12,539 nucleotides of DNA from contig JAJPJU010000090.1 in the NCBI GenBank assembly GCA_021324035.1, forward strand, positions 1 to 12,539, given 5' to 3'. Position 1 is the first letter of the stretch. Every line of letters starts with the position of its first letter. The stretch comes from Spartobacteria bacterium. GTDB taxonomy: Bacteria; Verrucomicrobiota; Verrucomicrobiia; Chthoniobacterales; UBA10450. The position numbers were made by a program, and so were the translations under genes. Positions 1 through 6,345 of this stretch are shown here, piece after piece. The notes under the pieces are model-generated. The model saw nothing but the letters and a program-made list of their open reading frames with translations. It was not told where the DNA came from and made no database searches.

Positions 1-99
1 AAGCGTGTTTGCCGCTCTCCGTAGCTTATCGCAGCTTACCACGTCCTTCATCGCCTATTGGCACCAAGGCATCCATGATGCGCTCTTTGTAGCTTGATC
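1..99 (-). rRNA. 23S ribosomal RNA, 5' end (partial, runs off the left edge)
   Basis: The reverse complement of the first ~99 bases matches the conserved start of bacterial 23S rRNA. It contains the helix 1 region GATCAAGCTAC, then GGATGCCTTGG, GGCGATGAAGGACGTGG and GCTGCGATAAGC in the right order and spacing. This is domain I of the large-subunit RNA. The mature 5' end is placed near position 99 by comparison with the E. coli start GGTTAAGCGAC, with an uncertainty of a few bases. The gene is transcribed leftwards and the remaining ~2.8 kb lies outside the window. No 16S gene lies upstream of it here; the next gene to the right is rph on the opposite strand. Confidence 0.96.
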
Positions 100-109
100 A
101 ATCTGTTCC

Positions 110-213
110 GATCCCACTGCTTCGAAAGGTCGATTCCGCTGCGCAGAGAGTGCGACGCGTTCTCGTCGATTCGTCTCCACAGCAGATAATCAACCGCTCG
201 AAGCAGCGGGATC
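110..213 (-). promoter_or_regulatory. Long hairpin in the 23S precursor leader
   Basis: Positions 110-125 and 198-213 are complementary over 16 bases with one G-U pair in the RNA. A two-by-two internal loop follows, and then 128-135 pairs with 188-195 (8 bp, one G-U). The structure ends about 10 bases before the predicted mature 23S 5' end. It is probably an RNA fold of the precursor leader, perhaps an RNase III or maturation signal. The classical 23S processing stem pairs the leader with the 3' trailer, which is outside this window, so the exact role is inferred. Confidence 0.6.
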
Positions 214-243
214 AGAGATTCTTTGATAACTGAAACTCTCCTG

Positions 244-262
244 GCCCCGACAAAATCGGGGC
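244..262. promoter_or_regulatory. GC-rich hairpin in the 23S leader
   Basis: GCCCCGA (244-250) and TCGGGGC (256-262) form a perfect 7-bp stem with a 5-base loop. It lies between the boxA-like motif and the long leader hairpin. There is no T tract on the minus strand after it, so an intrinsic terminator is unlikely; an rRNA leader structural element fits better. Confidence 0.45.
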
Positions 263-318
263 ACAGATTTTCAGACTCAGCTCTTAAAGTTGTACTTTCT
301 TACTACCCTGTATGTAGA

Positions 319-330
319 TGTCAAAGAACC
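319..330 (-). promoter_or_regulatory. boxA-like rRNA antitermination motif
   Basis: On the minus strand this reads GGTTCTTTGACA. It resembles the boxA elements (TGCTCTTTAACA in E. coli, GTTCTTTGA in several other phyla) that recruit NusB/S10 to rRNA leaders. It lies ~220 bases upstream of the 23S 5' end, a sensible leader position. It supports an rRNA transcript that extends at least this far. The internal TTGACA could also be read as a -35 box, but no good -10 follows at the right distance. Confidence 0.6.
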
Positions 331-361
331 AGCATTCACGTACGCTTCAGAGCACAAAAAA

Positions 362-431
362 ACTCAATTCGGCCTCCCGGTCGGTCCGCCTTCACCAAGG
401 CTCCGGCGGATAAACGGGGACAAAATTGAGT
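362..431. repeat. Small palindromic element with nested hairpin
   Basis: The ends ACTCAATT (362-369) and AATTGAGT (424-431) are a perfect inverted repeat. Nested inside, TCCGCC (385-390) pairs with GGCGGA (405-410). This looks like a short interspersed palindromic sequence. It sits between the possible 23S promoter and the boxA motif, so it would be transcribed as part of the leader. No coding function is seen. Confidence 0.35.
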
Positions 432-503
432 CCAATTTGCAGTCCCAAATGTACGTAGAACAAACTCCCTATCAGAGGAGTTCCGCTGTCCAGCGGGGTG
501 ACC

Positions 504-531
504 AAAATAGCGCATTTGCCAAAGCCGTCAA
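504..531 (-). promoter_or_regulatory. Possible sigma-70 promoter for the solitary 23S gene
   Basis: On the minus strand, TTGACG (531-526) is followed after 16 bases by TATTTT (509-504). That is 5/6 and 4/6 of the sigma-70 consensus. It points toward the boxA-like motif and the 23S gene, with a start expected near position 497. It is the best match I found in the leader, but such matches occur by chance. Confidence 0.35.
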
Positions 532-539
532 CCGCGTTT

Positions 540-720
540 GCTCGGATTTTCGCTAGAAAAAAGATTAAGCGTAGACATCTCATTCGGAGGCACTTGCGCT
601 CGGCATCGAACCGCAGACGGCTCGCCCGCCACGCGCGGGTGAAATTTTTCGGAGTGCGCCGCGCCCTCGCCCCCTTTCGCGAGGACGCGCCGGACTCTAA
701 AAAGAAGCCAATCGTCGTTT
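540..720. other. Non-coding stretch between the 23S leader and rph
   Basis: No convincing gene is seen here. An imperfect GC-rich hairpin spans about 652-697: GAGT/ACTC at its base, then GCG/CGC, and CCTCGC (665-670) paired with GCGAGG (679-684). No T tract follows on either strand. The region should hold the divergent control sequences for the 23S gene and rph, but I could not identify an rph promoter with confidence. Confidence 0.4.
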
Positions 721-739
721 GGCGGTTCCGTGAACCGCC
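721..739. promoter_or_regulatory. Perfect hairpin just upstream of the rph start
   Basis: GGCGGTTC (721-728) and GAACCGCC (732-739) are perfectly complementary with a 3-base loop, ending 14 bases before the chosen rph ATG. The alternative upstream GTG start of rph at 730 would lie inside the stem, which argues against that start. The hairpin could affect rph translation or be a dispersed palindrome. Confidence 0.4.
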
Positions 740-753
740 GCTACCTGTTCTTC

Positions 754-1515
754 ATGCAGCAGCGCTCCGACGGCCGCGCGCCGGATCAAATCCGCGCCAT
801 AAACTTTGAATTGAACATTGCTCCGCACGCCACCGGTTCAGTTTTGGTCTCAATGGGGAACACGCGCGTCATTTGCGGGGTGACGGTCGAGGAAAGCGTG
901 CCGCGCTGGATGAAAGAGTCCGGCAGCGGCCGGATGACCGGCGGCTGGCTGACCTCCGAGTATTCAATGCTGCCTTACTCAACAACGAGCCGAAAGCCGC
1001 GCGACATCTCCAAAGGACGGCTCGATGGCCGCAGCTCTGAAATTCAACGATTGATTGGGCGATCTCTCCGCGCGGTGGTGGATCTGGAAAAGCTTGGACC
1101 GCGCACGATGTGGATCGATTGCGATGTGCTCCAAGCCGACGGCGGAACCCGAACTGCAGCAATCACCGGCGCGAGTCTCGCGGTTGCGCTCGCCTGCCGA
1201 AAATTGGCGAACGACAAGAAAGTCGAAGCGCCGCCAGTCAAAAAACTGGTCGCCGCGGTGAGCGCTGGAGTCCTGGATGGTCGGGCGATCGTTGATCTTA
1301 ATTACGAGGAAGACAAAGCGGTCACGGTCGATTTCAATCTGGTCGCGACGGAGGATGGCGAATTCGTTGAGGTGCAGGGCTCCGGCGAAGAATCGACGTT
1401 TGCTCAAGATGAGCTCGAGCAAATGATAACGCTCGCGCGGAAAGGAATCGCCGACCTGATTTCAGCCCAGCGCGCGGTGCTGGCAAGAATCATGGTCAGT
1501 CCGGCGGAGAGTTGA
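754..1515 (+). CDS. rph: Ribonuclease PH
   Basis: RNase PH is a phosphorolytic 3'-5' exoribonuclease that trims tRNA 3' ends in the cytoplasm, using phosphate and releasing nucleoside diphosphates. The protein (253 aa from this ATG, family ~240) begins with the typical RSDGRxPDQIR. It carries GNTRVICGVTVEE, the basic segment GRSSEIQRLIGRSLR, the phosphate-binding motif DGGTRTAAITGA (129-140), and D181/D187 in DLNYEED, the usual metal-binding aspartates. The ATG at 754 is chosen because family homology begins there; a GTG at 730 adds eight residues, lies in a hairpin and has no better ribosome site. No clear Shine-Dalgarno sequence precedes 754. gmd follows on the same strand 65 bases later, with no obvious functional link. 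Confidence 0.95.
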   Translation: MQQRSDGRAPDQIRAINFELNIAPHATGSVLVSMGNTRVICGVTVEESVPRWMKESGSGRMTGGWLTSEYSMLPYSTTSRKPRDISKGRLDGRSSEIQRLIGRSLRAVVDLEKLGPRTMWIDCDVLQADGGTRTAAITGASLAVALACRKLANDKKVEAPPVKKLVAAVSAGVLDGRAIVDLNYEEDKAVTVDFNLVATEDGEFVEVQGSGEESTFAQDELEQMITLARKGIADLISAQRAVLARIMVSPAES

Positions 1516-1538
1516 TAGTTGATGGTTGATAGTTGATA
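1511..1538 (+). repeat. Heptamer tandem repeat (GTTGATR)x4 over the rph stop
   Basis: Four consecutive heptamers, GTTGATA, GTTGATG, GTTGATA, GTTGATA, run without interruption. The first contains the TGA stop codon of rph. It resembles the short tandem heptamer repeats known from some cyanobacteria and other bacteria. A second, degenerate GTTGAG-type cluster lies at the end of the yceD-like gene. Confidence 0.85.
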
Positions 1539-1580
1539 GAACGCCCGTCCCGCGACGGCGGAACAAGTACAGGATTGATC

Positions 1581-2594
1581 ATGAAAAAGGCGCTGATCAC
1601 CGGCATCACCGGACAGGATGGAAGTTATCTCGCCGATCTTCTCCTTGAAAAAGGATATGAAGTTCACGGGATCATTCGTCGCGCGAGCACGTTCAACACT
1701 GCGCGAATCGATCATCTTTACGCCGATCCGCATATCAACGGCGTTAAGATGTTTTTGCATTACGGCGATCTCAGCGACTCGGTGAACCTGGTGAAGTTGC
1801 TTTACAATTTAAAGCCGGACGAAATTTATCACCTCGCGGCACAGAGCCACGTCCGCGTCAGCTTCGACATTCCGGAATACACATCGGACGTTACCGGCGT
1901 CGGAACGATCCGGATTTTGGAGGCAATCCGTGAAGTCGGTCTTCGCTCTCGTTTTTATCAGGCATCGAGCAGCGAGATGTTCGGAAAGGCGCAAACAGTG
2001 CCGCAAAACGAAAAAACACCGTTCTGGCCGCGCAGCCCGTATGGCGTCGCAAAAGTTTTTTCCTATTGGGCGACGGTGAATTACCGCGAGAGCTACGGGT
2101 TGCACGCCAGCAACGGCATCTTGTTCAATCACGAGAGTCCGCGTCGCGGCGAGACTTTCGTGACTCGCAAAATCACTCGGGCAGTGGCGGCGATCAAACA
2201 GGGGCTGCAAAAGGAATTGTTTCTGGGAAATCTGGATGCCAAACGCGATTGGGGCTATGCGCCGGAATACGTCGAGGCGATGTGGCGAATGCTACAACAG
2301 GACAGCAGCGACGATTTTGTAATCGCGACCGGCGAAACCCACACCGTTCGCGAATTCGCCGAAACGGCATTTGCCCACGTCGATCTCGATTGGAAAAAAT
2401 TCGTAAAACACGATCCGCGCTACGAGCGGCCGGCCGAAGTCGATTTGTTGATCGGCGACACGACGAAAGCGAAGAAGAGCTTTGGCTGGGAACCGAAAGT
2501 GCGGTTCAAAGACCTTGTGCGCATCATGGTGGACGCCGACATGGCGTTGCTTTCGAACGAAACGCCGCGAAAGCATTTGGGAAAATTGCCGTAA
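1581..2594 (+). CDS. gmd: GDP-mannose 4,6-dehydratase
   Basis: This enzyme converts GDP-D-mannose to GDP-4-keto-6-deoxy-D-mannose with bound NADP. The product is the precursor of GDP-fucose, GDP-rhamnose and related sugars for surface glycans. The extended short-chain dehydrogenase fold is visible: GxxGxxG as GITGQDG (8-14), IIRRAS (31-36) of the cofactor site, SSSEMFG (129-135) with the catalytic Ser/Glu, YGVAK (Tyr154, Lys158), and the family signature NHESPRRGETFVTRKI. The length of 337 aa is within the family range (about 325-370). The ATG at 1581 is preferred over an upstream in-frame start at 1533 because homology begins there and AGGA (1571-1574) lies 6 bases upstream. No GDP-fucose synthase or sugar reductase gene is adjacent; the next gene is convergent. 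Confidence 0.95.
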   Translation: MKKALITGITGQDGSYLADLLLEKGYEVHGIIRRASTFNTARIDHLYADPHINGVKMFLHYGDLSDSVNLVKLLYNLKPDEIYHLAAQSHVRVSFDIPEYTSDVTGVGTIRILEAIREVGLRSRFYQASSSEMFGKAQTVPQNEKTPFWPRSPYGVAKVFSYWATVNYRESYGLHASNGILFNHESPRRGETFVTRKITRAVAAIKQGLQKELFLGNLDAKRDWGYAPEYVEAMWRMLQQDSSDDFVIATGETHTVREFAETAFAHVDLDWKKFVKHDPRYERPAEVDLLIGDTTKAKKSFGWEPKVRFKDLVRIMVDADMALLSNETPRKHLGKLP

Positions 2595-2598
2595 GATC

Positions 2599-2620
2599 GG
2601 AACATCGCGTTGCGATGTCC
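2599..2620. terminator. Possible bidirectional hairpin between gmd and the L,D-transpeptidase gene
   Basis: ACATCGC (2602-2608) pairs perfectly with GCGATGT (2612-2618) around a 3-base loop. GG/CC at the base extends it past a bulged A. It lies in the 42-base gap between two convergent genes, where a shared terminator is expected. No strong T tract is present on either strand, so the termination role is inferred from position. Confidence 0.4.
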
Positions 2621-2636
2621 GCGAGCGCTGCGTTTC

Positions 2637-3275
2637 TTACCGAATCACGCCGATGGCGTGGTTTGATTCCGCCATCTGGGTCCCTTTCGCTCCCAATTCC
2701 GGGATTACCGAGGCCAATGACGGATTGATGATCGAAACCTCGGCGCCAGGACCGACCTGGCTGTAGAGATTAATAATGTCGACCGAGCGCATGCGAATGC
2801 AGCCGTAACTCGCCGGCCGGCCGATGTTTCGTTCTTCAGGCGTGCCGTGAATATAAATGTCACGTCCAAATGCGTTTCGGTTTTGCGCCTGCATCCCGCG
2901 AAGCCAAATGATTCGCGTCACAATCGGATCGCGTCCCGGCGCGTTGACCGCGACGACTTCACCGGTTCGGCGACGATCTTTGAAAACCGTTCCGGCCGGG
3001 GCTCCGTCGCCAATCTTGTTCGCAATCTCAAGTTCGCCGAGCGGCGTGCCGTAGCTACCGGCTCTATCGCTCAATCCGAATTTCGACGTCGAAACAGGGT
3101 AGGTCGCTACCAGTGCTCCTTTTTCGAGAAGGGCCAGCTTCTGGTCATGAACGCTGACGACAATGTGGTGTTCGGTGTCTTTTGGTGCGGCGCACGAAGC
3201 GAGGAAAATAGCGAACGCGGCGAGGAAAAAATACCGCGCGATCCTTCCGAAATTGTGTTTCCCAAACCTACCCAC
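2637..3275 (-). CDS. L,D-transpeptidase (YkuD domain) lipoprotein
   Basis: A predicted cell-envelope enzyme of the ErfK/YbiS/YcfS/YnhG family. These enzymes make 3-3 peptidoglycan cross-links or attach proteins to peptidoglycan. The N-terminus has basic residues, a hydrophobic stretch (YFFLAAFAIFLA) and a lipobox LASC with Cys28, so the mature protein is probably lipid-anchored in the periplasm. The YkuD domain begins at VVSVHDQKLALLE and contains HGT (His143) and SYGCIRM with catalytic Cys159; the family more often has SHGC. The GTG start at 3275 is chosen because it gives a proper lipoprotein signal; the open frame extends further upstream only by overlapping tatD in another frame. This start overlaps the tatD end by 8 bases, so the two are probably co-transcribed. 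About 212 aa. Confidence 0.87.
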   Translation of the reverse strand: MGRFGKHNFGRIARYFFLAAFAIFLASCAAPKDTEHHIVVSVHDQKLALLEKGALVATYPVSTSKFGLSDRAGSYGTPLGELEIANKIGDGAPAGTVFKDRRRTGEVVAVNAPGRDPIVTRIIWLRGMQAQNRNAFGRDIYIHGTPEERNIGRPASYGCIRMRSVDIINLYSQVGPGAEVSIINPSLASVIPELGAKGTQMAESNHAIGVIR

Positions 3276-4131
3276 GATCAAATCGGAAGAACTCTTGTGC
3301 AGTTGCGGTGGTTGCGCCAGCGATTTCTTCCAAAGAAATACCGCGCGCCTTTGCAATCTCTTCGGCCACCAGCCGGGTGTAGGCGGGTTCGCATCGTTTC
3401 CCGCGAAATGGGACCGGCGCGAGATACGGACAATCGGTTTCGACCATGAAACTGTCGAGCGGAACATTGGCGGCGACGTCGCGAACTTGTTTTCCATTTT
3501 TGAAAGTAACGATCCCCGTAAACGAAACCAGGTGGCCGAGCCCCAGGACTTCGTTCGCTTGTTCGAGCGTTCCGCCGAAACAATGAAATACGCCGCTAAC
3601 TTGCCGCCCGTAATCACGCAAGATTTCGAGCGTATCGTCCCACGCGTCTCTTTGGTGAATCACGACGTTCATGCGCAGCTCGACTGCAAGGTCCAGCAGC
3701 TGTTCGAACATCTCCGCCTGCTTTGATTTGTAGGCGCCGTCTTCGATTCCAGCTTCGATTTGTTCTTCCGTGCTGCTTTGGAGGGCGTTGAAAACTTGAA
3801 CATCTTTGCGCTTTGCCGCTTCGATGCTCGGCAAATAGTGATAATCCAATCCGATCTCGCCGATCGCCACTACCCGCGGATTCTTGGCGAGCTCGCGCAG
3901 TGGCGTCACCACATCAGAGTCAGCTTCGTGCGCGTAAGTTGGATGAACTCCGATGACCGCGTACACACTGGAATATTTTTCAGCCAGTTCGACCGCGCGC
4001 CGGCTGCTCTCGACGGACGTGCCGATCGTGATGATGCGGGTCACGCCGGCTTCGTTGGCGCGGCGGAGAACATCGTCAAAATCCGGCGCGAAATCCGGAT
4101 AATCGAGATGGGCGTGAGTTTCGATTAGCAT
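3268..4131 (-). CDS. TatD family metal-dependent hydrolase / DNase
   Basis: TatD-type enzymes are cytoplasmic amidohydrolase-fold, divalent-metal nucleases (3'-5' exonuclease activity in E. coli TatD). The metal-ligand pattern is complete: THAHLD (His6, His8), GEIGLDYH (Glu92), VIHQRD (His159), VFHCFGG (His183) and ETDCPYLAP (Asp233). PFRGKRCEPAY is typical of the family. The protein has 287 aa versus about 255-265 usual. The excess is a polar, acidic segment at about residues 102-136, between the GLDYH loop and the KQAEMFEQLLDLA helix. The stop overlaps the downstream L,D-transpeptidase start. A palindromic repeat separates the gene from fabH upstream. Sequence cannot distinguish TatD from the close paralogue YcfH/YjjV, so no symbol is given. 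Confidence 0.93.
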   Translation of the reverse strand: MLIETHAHLDYPDFAPDFDDVLRRANEAGVTRIITIGTSVESSRRAVELAEKYSSVYAVIGVHPTYAHEADSDVVTPLRELAKNPRVVAIGEIGLDYHYLPSIEAAKRKDVQVFNALQSSTEEQIEAGIEDGAYKSKQAEMFEQLLDLAVELRMNVVIHQRDAWDDTLEILRDYGRQVSGVFHCFGGTLEQANEVLGLGHLVSFTGIVTFKNGKQVRDVAANVPLDSFMVETDCPYLAPVPFRGKRCEPAYTRLVAEEIAKARGISLEEIAGATTATAQEFFRFDRG

Positions 4132-4132
4132 T

Positions 4133-4230
4133 TTGTCATTCCGAGCGAAGTCGAGGAATCTCTAGATATTTCCGATCAAATATCGGCCAGACAATAGTTG
4201 GAGATGTCTCGGCTTCGCTCGACCTGACAA
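4133..4230. repeat. REP-like interspersed palindromic repeat
   Basis: Two 31-base arms (4133-4163 and 4200-4230) are inverted copies identical at 24 of 31 positions, including CGAGCGAAG and TTGTCA. A 36-base AT-rich centre lies between them. The arm core TTCCGAGCGAAGTCGAGGAA resembles a palindrome I recall as frequent in intergenic regions of many environmental bacteria. It fills almost the whole gap between fabH and tatD and would fold into a long hairpin in their transcript. It could end or stabilise the fabH message. Confidence 0.8.
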
Positions 4231-4233
4231 GAA

Positions 4234-5262
4234 TCACCATTCAATAACCGTGCTCGCCCAGGTCAGTCCGCCGCCGAACACAACCATCAAAACATAATCG
4301 CCGCTTTTGATTCGCCCGGTGCGATTTGCCTCGTCCAGCGCAATCGCCACCGCCGCCGCCGAAGTATTTCCGTACTTGTCGAGGTTCACGTAGAAACGAT
4401 CCAGGGAAATGTTTAATCGATCGGCGATCGCTTCGATAATGCGCAAGTTGGCCTGATGTGGAATCACGCAGGCGATGTCATCCGCAGTCAGGCCGGCGTC
4501 GGCCAATGCCTTTTTGGACGCGTTCACCATTGCGATAACGGCCTGCTTGTAAACTTCCTTACCGAGCATGTGGATCGTTGCCAGGTGCATGTCGACGTTG
4601 TCGCGGGTGATTGGGCAACGCGATCCACCGCCCGGCATGAACAAAATGTCCGTGAATTGTCCGTCGCTTCCGATGTGAGTGCTGATGACGCCGTGCTCGC
4701 TCCCGCGATGTTTCAAGACCGCGGCGCCCGCACCATCACCGAACAGCACGCAGGTGTTGCGATCGGTCCAATTCGTGATCGAGGTTAACTTTTCGGCGCC
4801 GATCACCAAAACAACCTCGTGGGTGTGTGAGGTGATGAACTGTTGGGCAATTTCAATTCCAAAAAGAAAACCCGCGCAGGCGGCGGAAATATCAAGACAG
4901 GCGGCTCTCTTCGCGCCGATTTTTTTCTGCACGAAACAGGCGGTCGCCGGAAACAGCATGTCCGGCGTGGCAGTTGCGACGAGGATGAGATCGATTTCCT
5001 CCGGCTTAATTTTCGCCTGCTCGAGTGCATTGAGCGCGGCTGTGGTTGCCATTTCGCTGGTCGTCTCGTCTTTCGCGGCGATGCGACGCTCTTTGATGCC
5101 GGTCCGGACGGTGATCCACTCGTCGCTGGTGTCGACGATCTTGGTCAGATCGTCGTTGGTGAGCCGTTTCTCCGGCACGTAACTGCCGGTGCCAACGATC
5201 GAAACAGTGCGGCGTGCTTTAGCGGAGTGCGGCCGCGGGCGCGAGCGAGGCTGTCGTTTCAT
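4234..5262 (-). CDS. fabH: 3-oxoacyl-[acyl-carrier-protein] synthase III
   Basis: FabH condenses acetyl-CoA (or another acyl-CoA primer) with malonyl-ACP to start type II fatty acid synthesis in the cytoplasm. The thiolase-fold catalytic triad is complete: Cys129 in SAACAGF, His269 in IPHQANLRI and Asn299 in KYGNTSAA. It also has the GDGAGAAVL glycine loop and a C-terminal FGGGLTWAS. At 342 aa it is slightly long (family ~320) because of a basic, proline/arginine-rich N-terminal ~18 residues before TVSIVGTGSYVPE. No start codon close to the conserved beginning was found, so the ATG at 5262 is used. This makes the gene overlap the end of plsX by 44 bases, which suggests translational coupling. 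Confidence 0.95.
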   Translation of the reverse strand: MKRQPRSRPRPHSAKARRTVSIVGTGSYVPEKRLTNDDLTKIVDTSDEWITVRTGIKERRIAAKDETTSEMATTAALNALEQAKIKPEEIDLILVATATPDMLFPATACFVQKKIGAKRAACLDISAACAGFLFGIEIAQQFITSHTHEVVLVIGAEKLTSITNWTDRNTCVLFGDGAGAAVLKHRGSEHGVISTHIGSDGQFTDILFMPGGGSRCPITRDNVDMHLATIHMLGKEVYKQAVIAMVNASKKALADAGLTADDIACVIPHQANLRIIEAIADRLNISLDRFYVNLDKYGNTSAAAVAIALDEANRTGRIKSGDYVLMVVFGGGLTWASTVIEW

Positions 5263-6256
5263 GATAACGGCGAACTTCTTCGACGATATGCGGGTTCACC
5301 TGTTGTTCAATGGACTCCGCGGCAACCCGCAGCGCATTCTTCACCGCCAACGGCGTGCTGGCTCCGTGGGCGATGATACAAATTCCATTCACGCCGAGCA
5401 GCGGACTGCCGCCATATTCCTCGTAATTTGTTTTGTCCTTGATCGTCGTAAACGCGTCTTTGGCGAGGAGTGCGCCGATTCTTCGCATCGGACTGCGCAC
5501 CAGCTCGTGCTTGAGCCATTGAAAAATCGCGACGGCGATTGATTCGCATGTTTTCAAAATTACGTTGCCGACGAATCCATCGCAGACCACAACTTCGACG
5601 GGATCTTCAAAAAGGTGCCGACCTTCGATGTTGCCGACAAAGTTGAGCGAAGTCTTTTTCAGCATTTGGAAGACTTCCTTCGTTTTCTCGGTCCCTTTCA
5701 CGTCCTCTTCACCGAGCGAAATCAAACCGACCGTCGGGTTGGTATAGTGAAGCACGTGCCGCGAATAAACCGATCCCATGATCGCGTATTGCAAAAGGTG
5801 TTCGGGCCGCGCGTCGATATTTGCGCCGGCATCGACCAAAACGAAAACGTTGGTTTCTGTGGGAAGGATTGCCGCGATCCCTGGGCGGTCGACTCCAGGA
5901 AGCGTCCGCAATTTGATCATGCTCGCGGCCACCGCAGCTCCCGTGTGACCTGCGCTGACGATGGCGTCGGCTTCGCCGTATTTCACCAAATCGACTGCGC
6001 GACTGACGGAAGAATCTTTTTTGCGCCGGACTGCCGACCAGGCTTTGTCACTCATATCGACGACCTGGGTGGCATGGACGATGTCGATCTTACGATCATT
6101 GCAGCCGAGTTTTTTCAGTTCGGCCTCGATTTGTGGGGTATCGCCGACCAGGAATAGTTTGCTGATGTGCGGATACTCCCGCAGCGCCATCACAGCACCG
6201 GGCACAGTGTTGGGCGCTCCGAAATCGCCGCCCATCGCATCCAAGGCGATCTTCAT
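5219..6256 (-). CDS. plsX: Phosphate acyltransferase PlsX
   Basis: PlsX converts acyl-ACP and phosphate to acyl-phosphate, the acyl donor for PlsY in glycerol-3-phosphate acylation. It is a peripheral membrane enzyme at the start of phospholipid synthesis. The protein (345 aa, normal length) starts with the hallmark IALDAMGGDFGAP and contains SAGHTGAAVAAS, LVDAGANIDARPEHLLQYAIMG, GLISLGEE and VCDGFVGNVILKTCE, all typical. The ATG at 6256 fits the conserved N-terminus exactly. No recognisable Shine-Dalgarno sequence precedes it. fabH overlaps its 3' end, and rpmF lies 114 bases upstream, separated by two small hairpins. This yceD-rpmF-plsX-fabH order is conserved in many bacteria. Confidence 0.96.
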   Translation of the reverse strand: MKIALDAMGGDFGAPNTVPGAVMALREYPHISKLFLVGDTPQIEAELKKLGCNDRKIDIVHATQVVDMSDKAWSAVRRKKDSSVSRAVDLVKYGEADAIVSAGHTGAAVAASMIKLRTLPGVDRPGIAAILPTETNVFVLVDAGANIDARPEHLLQYAIMGSVYSRHVLHYTNPTVGLISLGEEDVKGTEKTKEVFQMLKKTSLNFVGNIEGRHLFEDPVEVVVCDGFVGNVILKTCESIAVAIFQWLKHELVRSPMRRIGALLAKDAFTTIKDKTNYEEYGGSPLLGVNGICIIAHGASTPLAVKNALRVAAESIEQQVNPHIVEEVRRYHETTASLAPAAALR

Positions 6257-6312
6257 GAGAGGGAAATTTTGCGGGCTTTAGGGGCTCTTTGCAAAACGAA
6301 AATGAATATAGA

Positions 6313-6328
6313 GCGGCCTCAGTGCCGC
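6313..6328 (-). promoter_or_regulatory. Small hairpin between rpmF and plsX (copy 1)
   Basis: GCGGC (6313-6317) and GCCGC (6324-6328) form a 5-bp stem around CTCAGT. It is a close relative of the hairpin at 6346-6363; both have a CTCAG loop. It is the second of two hairpins downstream of rpmF and may be an mRNA processing or attenuation structure. Confidence 0.4.
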
Positions 6329-6345
6329 GATTAATCAGATAGAGT

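Noticed and set aside
319..324. TTGACA within the boxA-like motif as a -35 element
   Set aside because: At 16-18 bases downstream the minus strand has only AAGAAA/TAAGAA-like sequence, a poor -10. The motif fits boxA better.
223..556. Short overlapping open frames on the plus strand in the 23S leader
   Set aside because: They are short, overlap each other and the boxA/promoter signals, resemble no known protein and have no ribosome site.
100..730. Possible 16S 3' end or spacer tRNA upstream of the 23S gene
   Set aside because: No anti-Shine-Dalgarno-containing 16S tail, and no cloverleaf with a proper T-arm and acceptor stem, could be found on either strand.
498..809. 103-codon arginine-rich open frame running into rph
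   Set aside because: Its composition follows from GC-rich non-coding sequence. It overlaps the well-supported rph start in another frame and resembles no family.
979..1422. 147-codon antisense frame inside rph
   Set aside because: It is a shadow of rph on the other strand; no domain or start signal.
2847..3449. 200-codon plus-strand frame opposite the L,D-transpeptidase and tatD genes
   Set aside because: It is antisense to two clear gene families and its translation resembles nothing known.
3276..3617. N-terminal extension of the L,D-transpeptidase frame
   Set aside because: The stretch lies entirely within tatD in another frame, reads as low-quality protein and would destroy the lipoprotein signal.
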